DNA of 14,338 bases from UBA12567 sp964598425 (GTDB lineage Bacteria > Planctomycetota > Phycisphaerae > Phycisphaerales > SM1A02): NCBI GenBank assembly GCA_964598425.1, contig CAZRBV010000047.1, positions 1-14,338 on the forward strand, given 5' to 3'. Under the pieces are notes generated by a model. That model worked only from the letters and a program-made list of their open reading frames with translations, was not told the DNA's origin and did not search any database. A program made the translations under genes and the position numbers. Shown here piece after piece: positions 1 to 6,403 of the stretch. Position 1 is the stretch's first letter, and every line of letters begins with the position of its first letter.

Positions 1-159
1 GCTCACACTTCAGTTCAGCTTCCAGGGCAAGGTCTGCGAGGAGCCCACAATCGCGGCCCCTGATACTCCGCCCTTCGCACGATTTCCAACCCGGTTGCCA
101 CAAGCCACCCGAAAACCCAATCTCCACCCCACGCCCCCCGCACAAGCCAACCCAGCACC

Positions 160-256
160 GACCGCCGGTCACTTTATCTCCTTTCGCCACAAGACCTTAG
201 CAAAACACGAAACACGTAAGCCGTGTAATGCCAACCACATAAAGTGACCGGCGGTC
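160..256. repeat. 97-bp element bounded by a perfect 18-bp inverted repeat
   Basis: The arm GACCGCCGGTCACTTTAT (160-177) is matched exactly by its reverse complement ATAAAGTGACCGGCGGTC at 239-256. The 61 bp between them are A-rich compared with the surroundings and contain a small nested hairpin (ACACG-TAAGC-CGTGT, about 212-226). The element starts 9 bp downstream of the stop codon of the last gene of the minus-strand run. It could be a MITE- or REP-like non-coding element, or a long-loop terminator or mRNA-stabilising stem. No T-tract follows either arm, which argues against a classical intrinsic terminator. The repeat is seen directly; its role is inference. Confidence 0.6.
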
Positions 257-265
257 CATTGGGGC

Positions 266-1225
266 TCAGAAGTCGAGGCTGAGCCCTGCGTAGGCCTTGA
301 GGTCGTTGGCGGTCGAGCCGCCGGATGGCTGTGAGTCATAGATGTTCCGGAGCCCAAGGTTGAGTGCCCACGGCGTATCGCTGCCCAGCTTCATCTTCCA
401 ATCCACGGAAACGATTGCGAGGTAATTGCCCCAATCAACCGGATCTGGCGCGATGGACATCCCGCCGCTCAGCGTCTGTCGATCATCGATCTTCCAATCG
501 GTACTCAATTCAAACAGTAACTGCGGATCGACCTGCCCATCTTGATATTGCCAGGTCACACCGCCACCGCCCTTCAGCGTCAGCGTGAGGTCCTTCTCAT
601 CAAACAGCTTGTATCCCACGCCGCCGTAGGGACTCACCCGATGCTCCCAGTGTTCAAACTGATCGTACTGCCACGTGGCCTGCGCAAAATAGAGCCAGCG
701 GCTGTCCGCGATAAACCACTCTTGATCGGCCCTGACAAGAATGTCGTTATCCGATGTGGCGCCATTTGACTGATTCCAGTACCAGGACGCCGTAACGTCG
801 AATTGCTCAGAGTCAGATTTGCGATGTGCTTCGGCGCCGAGCCGAATGTTGTAGGAGCTGGTCGTCGTCTTGCTTCCAGTTGCGGCGAGGGACACGGAAC
901 CCTTCCATGGACTCTCCGACGGCGGTTCAAGTGCAGCCGTCTCGACATCTTCGCTACCCGCTGCAGTCGCCCGCGCCTCACCTGCATCCACTGCCTCGTC
1001 GTGAGTTTCAGAACCGGTCTTGCTTGCAATGAGATTGCGGGGAACGGTCACATGTCCAAGCACAGCGTGCTGGATGACACACTCATCGCCCGACTCGGAC
1101 ACGAGTTCGCCTGTCAGTTGGTCACCGCCCGGAAACACAACCTGCACCTGCTCACCTGCGAAGGCGGAAGCTGTGAGCAGCGTCACGCTCACGGCGACCA
1201 GTTGCCGAATCCTCTTCACGTTCAT
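266..1225 (-). CDS. DUF481-type outer-membrane beta-barrel protein (paralog B)
   Basis: Protein of 319 residues. A signal peptide (KR near the N-terminus, hydrophobic core, AFA cleavage site near residue 23) is followed by a short beta-rich module (about 26-68, VQVVFPGGDQLTGELVS-like). A linker of low complexity runs to about 105, and a C-terminal beta-barrel-like domain of the DUF481/YdiY type fills the rest. The barrel has alternating aromatic strands, SPYGGVGYKL, LKGGGG and a terminal Phe (LDF), the usual sorting signal for outer-membrane barrels. The ATG at 1225 is chosen because the purine-rich AGAGGAGAG lies directly upstream; an in-frame TTG four codons earlier overlaps that signal. 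It is the last gene of the run, 8 bp after its paralog, with which it shares the whole domain order. The function of DUF481 proteins is not settled; the original family name refers to salt induction. Confidence 0.85.
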   Translation of the reverse strand: MNVKRIRQLVAVSVTLLTASAFAGEQVQVVFPGGDQLTGELVSESGDECVIQHAVLGHVTVPRNLIASKTGSETHDEAVDAGEARATAAGSEDVETAALEPPSESPWKGSVSLAATGSKTTTSSYNIRLGAEAHRKSDSEQFDVTASWYWNQSNGATSDNDILVRADQEWFIADSRWLYFAQATWQYDQFEHWEHRVSPYGGVGYKLFDEKDLTLTLKGGGGVTWQYQDGQVDPQLLFELSTDWKIDDRQTLSGGMSIAPDPVDWGNYLAIVSVDWKMKLGSDTPWALNLGLRNIYDSQPSGGSTANDLKAYAGLSLDF

Positions 1226-1233
1226 CTCTCCTC

Positions 1234-2319
1234 TCAAAAGCTCAGCACGACACCGGCCCAGGCCTTGAAGTCATTGTGGGTGGATCCTGGAGACGGCGTT
1301 GAATCGTAAATGTCGCGAACGCCAATGCTCAGCGCCAACGGGGAGTCCTTCCCGAGCTTGATTTTCCAGTCGCACTGGATCGTCGCCAGAAAGTTCGATG
1401 GATCCTCAACATCTGGCGCAATTGAACCGTATCCCTGCAGTGATTGACGATCATCAATCGTCCACGATGTCGTTGTCTCAAAAAGTGCCTGCGGCCGGAT
1501 GAGCCCTGCATCCTGCTCCCACGTCATTCCACCGCCGCCCTTGATGGTCAGCGTGATGTCCTCCTCGTCGAGCAGCCGATATCCCACGCCACCATATGGG
1601 CTCAACCGATGCGCCCACGACTCGAACTGATCGTATTGATACGTGGATTGCACAAAGAGTTCCCACCGCGAGTCTTCGCTGAACCAATTCTGCTGACCAC
1701 GCGCCAGAAGGTCGTTGTCCGTCACGATGCCGTCCGATGAGTTCAGGTAGTACGACACGCTGAGATCAGTCGTGCTCGTCGGGGCACTTCGCTTGAGAGC
1801 GCCACTGAGCCGGAGGTTGTATGTCGAGGTCGTGGTGTCGCTCGCCGTCACAGCTGCGCCGACCGAACCGGTCCAGAGGATCGCAGGCGGGTCAGGCTTG
1901 AGGGGCGGCGATTGGACATCCGGCGGCATGCCTGCTTCGTCGGATCGGCCAGCACCATCTACAACAGGCATCGGGCGCGGGGGTGCTGAATCCGGTGGCG
2001 ATTCCGGGGCAGGCGCTCCCGTGGCTCGCGCTCCCGTGGCTCCCGCTTCCGCTTCCGCTTCCGCTTCCGGGGGAGGCGAAACGGACTCGATGTCACTGAA
2101 CGGAATCCGCATTTGACCAAAGATGGGATGCCTGAGAAGCATGGTGCCCTGATCAACGCCAGTGACCTCGACGAGAATCTGATCGCCGCGGTGCAGCGTA
2201 ATGAGTTGCTCGGTCGGGCTGGCCGCTGCAACAAGGGCCCCTGCGGCACCTATCCACGCAATCATCATGGTATGCAGGGTACTGCGTCGAGCAGCCTCAC
2301 GAAAGAACTCCGAGTGCAT
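1234..2319 (-). CDS. DUF481-type outer-membrane beta-barrel protein (paralog A)
   Basis: Up to 361 residues from the ATG at 2319, which lies 3 bp after the stop of the transporter gene. A start at the MM pair around 2268 would give a cleaner signal peptide (MMIAWIGAAGALVAAAS). Neither start has a strong ribosome binding site, so the start is uncertain. After the signal comes a short beta module (about 38-80), then a Pro/Ala/Glu-rich linker (about 82-148) and the DUF481-like barrel (about 150-361), ending in LSF. The barrel resembles its downstream paralog closely (SPYGGVGYRLLDEEDITLTIKGGGG versus the same block in paralog B). The linker is longer than in B and carries two tandem DNA repeats. 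Local duplication of an outer-membrane protein gene is the simplest explanation. It may act as a pore or surface structure for the run. Confidence 0.85.
   Translation of the reverse strand: MHSEFFREAARRSTLHTMMIAWIGAAGALVAAASPTEQLITLHRGDQILVEVTGVDQGTMLLRHPIFGQMRIPFSDIESVSPPPEAEAEAEAGATGARATGAPAPESPPDSAPPRPMPVVDGAGRSDEAGMPPDVQSPPLKPDPPAILWTGSVGAAVTASDTTTSTYNLRLSGALKRSAPTSTTDLSVSYYLNSSDGIVTDNDLLARGQQNWFSEDSRWELFVQSTYQYDQFESWAHRLSPYGGVGYRLLDEEDITLTIKGGGGMTWEQDAGLIRPQALFETTTSWTIDDRQSLQGYGSIAPDVEDPSNFLATIQCDWKIKLGKDSPLALSIGVRDIYDSTPSPGSTHNDFKAWAGVVLSF
2013..2042. repeat. 15-bp tandem repeat, two copies, in the paralog A linker
   Basis: GCGCTCCCGTGGCTC occurs twice in a row (2013-2027 and 2028-2042). 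It keeps the reading frame and encodes GATGA-RATGA in the flexible linker of the DUF481 protein. It adjoins the hexanucleotide repeat, so the two together make this linker a likely length-variable spot. Confidence 0.8.
2043..2066. repeat. Hexanucleotide microsatellite (CCGCTT)4
   Basis: Four perfect copies of CCGCTT on the plus strand, read on the minus strand as alternating Glu-Ala codons (EAEAEAEA) in the linker of DUF481 paralog A. Six-base units change protein length without breaking the frame, so slippage would tune the spacer between the N-terminal module and the barrel. Confidence 0.85.
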
Positions 2320-2322
2320 GGG

Positions 2323-3820
2323 TCAGTCACGAGTGTCGGTCTTCTCCACCTTCACACCCACGGCGGGCTCAGACGCGTCCAACTGGGTGAGTGCTTCGAG
2401 TTCGTCACCGAGCTGCGGGTCTGCGTCGATCGGCATCGGATTGTACCGTTGAATCGTTCGAATGAATACGGGCGTGAGGATTGAAAACAGCACGACTACA
2501 GCGAAAGCGGCGGCGCCGGTGATGACGAAAGTCCGGACGCGGTGCACTCCCCCATCGCTCTCTGCGTACGCGCCGATTCGGCTTGTAGCAAAGCCAAGAA
2601 GCCCAATCGCCAGCAGTACCGATCCCTGCCACGTTGCCTGCTGGCGTCTGGGAGCAAGCCGCGTGATGACTGCCATATAGACCGGCGAGATGAGTACTTC
2701 ACCGATACTCATCAGTGCGTATGCACCGACGAAGGCCGCGAGGCCAATGACGGGGGCGGATGCCACGCCTGATGGAATCTCGGTCGCCAGCCAACCAAGC
2801 GTGACAACCGCAGCGCACGAGAGCAGGCCACCGATCACCATTTGCAGTACCGAGTGCGGGAACTTGCCACGTTTGGCGAGCCAGGTCAGCAGCAGTGCCA
2901 GAAGTGGTGTCGCCAGCACAATGATGGCTGGTTCAATCGAGTTCATGGCGGCTGCTGGAATCGCCCAGCCAAGCACGTCGCGGTCGACATACGAGTTTCC
3001 GATCAGTTCACTCGTGGCGCTTCCGGCAAATACGCCATAGGCGAGTGCCCAGACCATAAAGAGTAGAAAGAGGATACTCAGCATCGTCATGTTCACGCGG
3101 AGCCTTCGGTGGTCAAGCGCGATCGGGTCAGGCGGTTCGGGCACGCCGTCGGTTTCGTATCCGGGCCTACCTCGCTCGGCGTGCGGCACAAGCGGCCGCG
3201 CAAAGACCAGGACAACAAAGGCCAGCGTCATGCCCAATCCAGCCCAGAGAAAGGCCCAGTCGAACCCCCACCGCACTTGAATGATGCCAGCGACAAGTGG
3301 TCCAATCATGCCGCCGATGTTGATCATCATGTAGTAGTACTTGAATGCGCGATCACGGCGCATTCGATCTTGTCCGTAGAACGAACTCACAAGGCACGGC
3401 ATCGCGGGCTTGAGTAGCCCTGTTCCGATAGCAATCAACCACAGCGCTATCCAGAATGTCGTCAGGTTGGTGTGATCGCCGAAGAAGAGCGTGGCATGAC
3501 CGGAGACGATGACCATCGCACCGAGAACGACCGCTCGGTAGTGCCCGACGAACCGGTCGCCGATGAGTCCAAAGATAACCGGTAAGGCCGAAGGCCATCA
3601 GCGTGTAGTCGCCCGAGATCTCAATCGCATCAGCGTTTGTAAGGCCCAGACCACCGTCTTTGGCGGATGCAATCGCGAAGAGTGCGATGAGCGCAACAAT
3701 GCTGTAGTAGCTGGCGCGTTCCCACAACTCGGCAAACGCGACAAGCGCGACGCCGAGGAAGGCGCCGCGGCGGCCACTTACTTGAGATACTCCCGGTGCC
3801 GCAGCACTCACATCACCCAC
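2323..3820 (-). pseudogene. POT-family proton-dependent oligopeptide transporter, frameshifted
   Basis: Inner-membrane H+/di- and tripeptide symporter of the POT/PTR2 branch of the major facilitator superfamily. The N-terminal part reads from a GTG at 3820, with AAAGGGAG 6 nt upstream and an 8-bp overlap with the preceding gene. It contains the POT signature ExxERxxYY (ELWERASYY, residues 31-39). Near 3580 the frame is lost. The rest of the transporter continues in another frame from about VIFGLIGDRFVG to the stop at 2323, and includes the second PTR2 signature (YYYMMINIGGMIG) and the remaining membrane helices. The span is 1498 nt, one more than a multiple of three, so removing one base restores about 498 residues, the usual POT length (E. 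coli DtpA is about 500). As written, the product stops early. This is either a real inactivating indel or a base error in the assembly; no slippery heptamer is evident. Last helices end with a charged cytosolic tail. Confidence 0.85.
3577..3598 (-). other. Frameshift site in the POT transporter gene
   Basis: On the minus strand the reading ATG GCC TTC GGC CTT ACC G|GTT ATC must skip one base to join MAFGL to PVIFGLIGDRF. The site contains the 6-bp repeat GGCCTT twice with one C between. So either a single inserted base (restoring MAFGLPVIFGLIGD) or a 7-base slippage duplication (restoring MALPVIFGLIGD) would explain it. The upstream limit is a TGA in the second frame immediately before the ATG at 3598. 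Confidence 0.75.
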
Positions 3821-4655
3821 GCATCGCTCCCTTTACTGCCTCGAACAGAGTGAGTTTTACCATGATCGCCGGGGCGATGAGCACCAGGCCACGCACGCCC
3901 GACGCCAAGAGACCGTGCCAGCGGCGAAGCGATCCGATCTCCAGCATACACGCCGCAGGGATACCGGCGGCAGCGACGAGCCACGCCCATGCAGGAACTT
4001 GCTCATAGTCATAGGACCATCCGGTCAGGGCGATGGTCGCCAGCATGGCTCCCAGCACAGCGCCTCCGGTCGGAACGTCGGCTTGCTTTGAACCCCAGGG
4101 GAGTACTCTCGCAAGCCAGAGTATGGCGAGTGCTGCAGACACAGCCCCAGCCATGAGTGCCAGAGTCATCTGGTTTGCGACGAGGGCAAGCATCGAGATC
4201 GAGGCGGCGATTGCCCAGCCGCCGAGCGACAGCTCGGCGCGTCCTCTCATGTCCAGAAGTGAGGTCAGGAGTCCCGCTGCGCCGATGACGGCGGCCACGC
4301 CCAGTGAATCACGCCCCGGCACACTGAGCATCCAGCCGGCCGCGACACCACCGAGGATTGCCAGCACAAGCCGAGCGGGCCATTCGCCGCGTGGAAGGTT
4401 GACGTCGATGCATCCCCACAGCCCGATGGCCAGGCAAAGCCACGGCACTGCATGCCACTTCTGGGGTGGCGGCCACGCGGGCCAGCCAACGCTGGATACA
4501 AACGACCACACAGCGGCGAGGGTGAGGGCGATCACAACCAGTATGGCAGCGGCGGCGGGATTCCTGCTGAGCGGCTTGCACCAGCGGGCAGCGGCGATGA
4601 GCACGGCTGCTCCTGCCGCTGGAATCAGAACGCTCCAGAGTACCGCCGAGATCAC
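3813..4655 (-). CDS. Polytopic inner-membrane protein of unknown function
   Basis: Protein of 280 residues, about nine hydrophobic segments and short loops, rich in Ala, Leu, Trp and Gly. It has no family motif that I recognise. It starts at a GTG (4655), 4 bp after the stop of the YceI gene, with AGGCAG as a possible ribosome binding site. Its end overlaps the GTG start of the peptide transporter by 8 bp. This tight coupling to a transporter suggests an accessory role at the inner membrane, but nothing in the sequence says which. The absence of a long soluble domain or conserved charged motif in the helices argues against an obvious enzyme or channel assignment. Confidence 0.75.
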   Translation of the reverse strand: MISAVLWSVLIPAAGAAVLIAAARWCKPLSRNPAAAAILVVIALTLAAVWSFVSSVGWPAWPPPQKWHAVPWLCLAIGLWGCIDVNLPRGEWPARLVLAILGGVAAGWMLSVPGRDSLGVAAVIGAAGLLTSLLDMRGRAELSLGGWAIAASISMLALVANQMTLALMAGAVSAALAILWLARVLPWGSKQADVPTGGAVLGAMLATIALTGWSYDYEQVPAWAWLVAAAGIPAACMLEIGSLRRWHGLLASGVRGLVLIAPAIMVKLTLFEAVKGAMRG

Positions 4656-4659
4656 GTGA

Positions 4660-5259
4660 TCAGCTGCCTGGCTCGATGCCGCCTTCGAGCGCCACGATCA
4701 ATTGCACATCATCACTCAGTGCGCCGTTGTCGACCCCCCAGTCCATGCCAAAGTCCGATCGATTGATCTCAAATGTGGCCTCCCAACCGGCTTTGGCAAC
4801 GACAGGATTGCCGACGACACCGGTGACCTCGATATCGGCGGTCACCGGCTTGGTCACTCCGAGCATCGTCAGATCTCCAGTCACCCGCCAGCGTTCCTTC
4901 TCGACACGTTCACCACCGGTACTCTTGAAAGAAATCGCCTCGAACTCTTTTGCGTTGAAGAAGTCTGGCGACTTCAGATTCCCGTCAAGTTTCGCGCTCC
5001 CGGTGTCAATACTCTCAGCAGCCACCGTGACGTTGAATCCAGGCGCTGCCGAATCGTCTCGAGGCCAATCGACCGAGCCTGTGACATCGTTGAAGCGTCC
5101 CCAGAACCGCCCAGCGCCGGCATGGTGGATGCGAAAGAGCGCGGTACTGTGAACAGGGTCGATTGCCCACGACTCGGCAGCAGCGGTCGGCGGTGACTGC
5201 ATGCTCATGGTTCCGATCAACAGCACGGCCCCTGAAACGGCGGCGAGTACCTTGTACAT
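4660..5259 (-). CDS. YceI-family secreted lipid-binding protein
   Basis: A 199-residue protein with a signal peptide (MYKVLAAVSGAVLLIG, cleavage probably near residue 29) and a complete YceI lipocalin-like barrel. Recognisable blocks are WAIDPVHSTALF (31-42), SPDFFNAKEFEAISF (97-111), GDLTMLGVTKPVT (128-140) and INRSDFGMDW (165-174). YceI proteins bind isoprenoid or other amphiphilic chains in a hydrophobic pocket in the periplasm. The start at 5259 is preferred because AGGAAGGG lies 6 nt upstream; the ATG two codons earlier (5265) is too close to that signal. It lies 12 bp after the M42 peptidase and 4 bp before the membrane protein gene. The ligand cannot be deduced here. Confidence 0.92.
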   Translation of the reverse strand: MYKVLAAVSGAVLLIGTMSMQSPPTAAAESWAIDPVHSTALFRIHHAGAGRFWGRFNDVTGSVDWPRDDSAAPGFNVTVAAESIDTGSAKLDGNLKSPDFFNAKEFEAISFKSTGGERVEKERWRVTGDLTMLGVTKPVTADIEVTGVVGNPVVAKAGWEATFEINRSDFGMDWGVDNGALSDDVQLIVALEGGIEPGS

Positions 5260-5271
5260 GATCATCCCTTC

Positions 5272-6333
5272 CTACTTGACTGTTCCAAGCCACGCGGCAA
5301 GCAAGTCAACTGTTGCCTGAAGGTCGCCCTTGTGGATTGACTCGGTAATTGTGTGTACGTAGCGTGTCCCGCACACGACTGCCGCGCAGCGGACGCCGTG
5401 CCCGCTCCGCTGAATCGCTGCACCGTCCTGACCACCCCGTGGAAGAATGCATCGCTGATATGGGATCTTCCTCTTTCGAGCGACCTCGCAGATCGATTCG
5501 GCCAGTCCAGCGTCAGCGATCATCGAACTGTCCATAAACATGACGCCCGCCCCGTCACCACGTTTCGTCACGCGGTCGGCTTCCGGCACACCCGGCGTGT
5601 CAGCGCAGAGTGTGACGTCCAAGCCGATTCCAAGATCCGCGCCAACAGATTCGGCCGCTGTGAATGCGCCGCGCAAGCCGACCTCTTCCTGGGTCGTAAA
5701 CGCCACGACGATCTCGCAGGCGTGTCCTGCATTCTTGCCCTTGGCCTTGGAAAGTTTCTTCACCGCCTCGATCGCGCAGTACACGGCGAATCGATTATCA
5801 ATCGCCTTTGATACGAATGCCTCGGGCTGTTCTTCGAACGGCTCGTGCATGACGACGTAGTCGCCAACGCGGACCGTCTTCCTGGCTTGCTCAGGAGACA
5901 TGCCCAGATCGACATAGAATCCAAGTGGCTCGGGTATCTGCTTTCGCTCCTCAGGCGTGGAGATGTGCACAGGCTTCCCGCCAGCAGTCATGATGCCAAC
6001 GTGATCGCCCTTGTTGGTGCAGACAAGCACACGGCGGTGGAAGAGGTTGCGAGGGTCGAAGCCGCCAGCAGGGTTGACCCAGGCAAAGCCGAATTCATCG
6101 ATGTGGCGGACATAGAACCCGATTTCATCCATGTGGGCGCAGACGAGAACGCGGGTTGGTTTGCGCTTTGTGCCTGCGGTCGGCTTTCGGGTGCAGATGA
6201 GCGACCCCATTGCATCCTCAGAAACGTCATCGAAGAGACCACGAATATGGCCTCGGACGACTTCACGGACCCGCTCTTCTCGCCCGGGCACGCCCGGCGT
6301 TTCACACAGTTTCTGAAGCAGTTTTTTGTTCAT
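5272..6333 (-). CDS. M42-family metalloaminopeptidase
   Basis: A 353-residue cytosolic protein of the M42 clan MH peptidases (TET-type aminopeptidases, often misnamed endoglucanase M), which trim N-terminal residues from peptides in large oligomers. The expected metal and catalytic residues are all present: H67 and D69 in CAHMDEIGF, D179 in AIDNR, E216/E217 in TTQEEVGLRGA, D239 in GLDVTLCADTPG, and H327 in TRYVHT. Length is normal for the family. The start is the ATG at 6333 (MNKKLLQKLCETPGVPGREE, the usual M42 beginning); the frame stays open for 62 more codons, but that stretch runs into the divergent gene and has no family similarity. There is no Shine-Dalgarno sequence; a TACAGT box lies 9 nt upstream. 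It heads the run that also holds a peptide transporter, so peptide scavenging is a reasonable guess. Confidence 0.93.
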   Translation of the reverse strand: MNKKLLQKLCETPGVPGREERVREVVRGHIRGLFDDVSEDAMGSLICTRKPTAGTKRKPTRVLVCAHMDEIGFYVRHIDEFGFAWVNPAGGFDPRNLFHRRVLVCTNKGDHVGIMTAGGKPVHISTPEERKQIPEPLGFYVDLGMSPEQARKTVRVGDYVVMHEPFEEQPEAFVSKAIDNRFAVYCAIEAVKKLSKAKGKNAGHACEIVVAFTTQEEVGLRGAFTAAESVGADLGIGLDVTLCADTPGVPEADRVTKRGDGAGVMFMDSSMIADAGLAESICEVARKRKIPYQRCILPRGGQDGAAIQRSGHGVRCAAVVCGTRYVHTITESIHKGDLQATVDLLAAWLGTVK

Positions 6334-6344
6334 CGGGCGAGCAC

Positions 6345-6350
6345 TGTAAC
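6345..6350 (-). promoter_or_regulatory. Possible -10 box for the M42-led operon
   Basis: On the minus strand TACAGT lies 9 nt before the ATG of the M42 gene, and no Shine-Dalgarno sequence intervenes. No clear -35 element is visible at the right distance. If it is used, the transcript would have almost no leader. Weak evidence taken alone; it gains from the similar boxes in front of three other SD-less genes in this window. Confidence 0.3.
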
Positions 6351-6368
6351 GAAACCCGCAGGCCGCCC

Positions 6369-6396
6369 TTGACTCACTGAACCACCCTGCCATACT
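6369..6396 (+). promoter_or_regulatory. Sigma-70-type promoter of the FG-GAP/dockerin gene
   Basis: TTGACT (6369-6374, five of six consensus bases) is followed after 16 bp by CATACT (6391-6396), preceded by TGC as in extended -10 promoters. The ATG at 6404 is 7 bp after the -10 box, where transcription would start, so the message would be leaderless. This fits the absence of any Shine-Dalgarno sequence in front of that ATG. Confidence 0.55.
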
Positions 6397-6403
6397 CGAC
6401 CGG

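Noticed and set aside
2..247. A plus-strand frame open from the window edge to a TGA at 245-247
   Set aside because: The translation is rich in Pro, Thr, His and Lys without any recognisable domain. It runs through the 18-bp inverted repeat and its composition changes half-way, so it is not supported as a gene end.
803..1309. A 168-codon plus-strand open frame across the two DUF481 genes
   Set aside because: It is antisense to both paralogs, with no start signal and no recognisable protein features.
3577..3598. Programmed ribosomal frameshift as the default explanation for the POT gene
   Set aside because: There is no slippery run, stimulatory structure or precedent in this family that I know of. 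A plain indel or base error is simpler, so it is kept only as one alternative.
5272..6333. Endoglucanase (cellulase) function for the M42 protein
   Set aside because: The M42 metal ligands are complete. The endoglucanase name in databases is a historical misannotation of this peptidase family.
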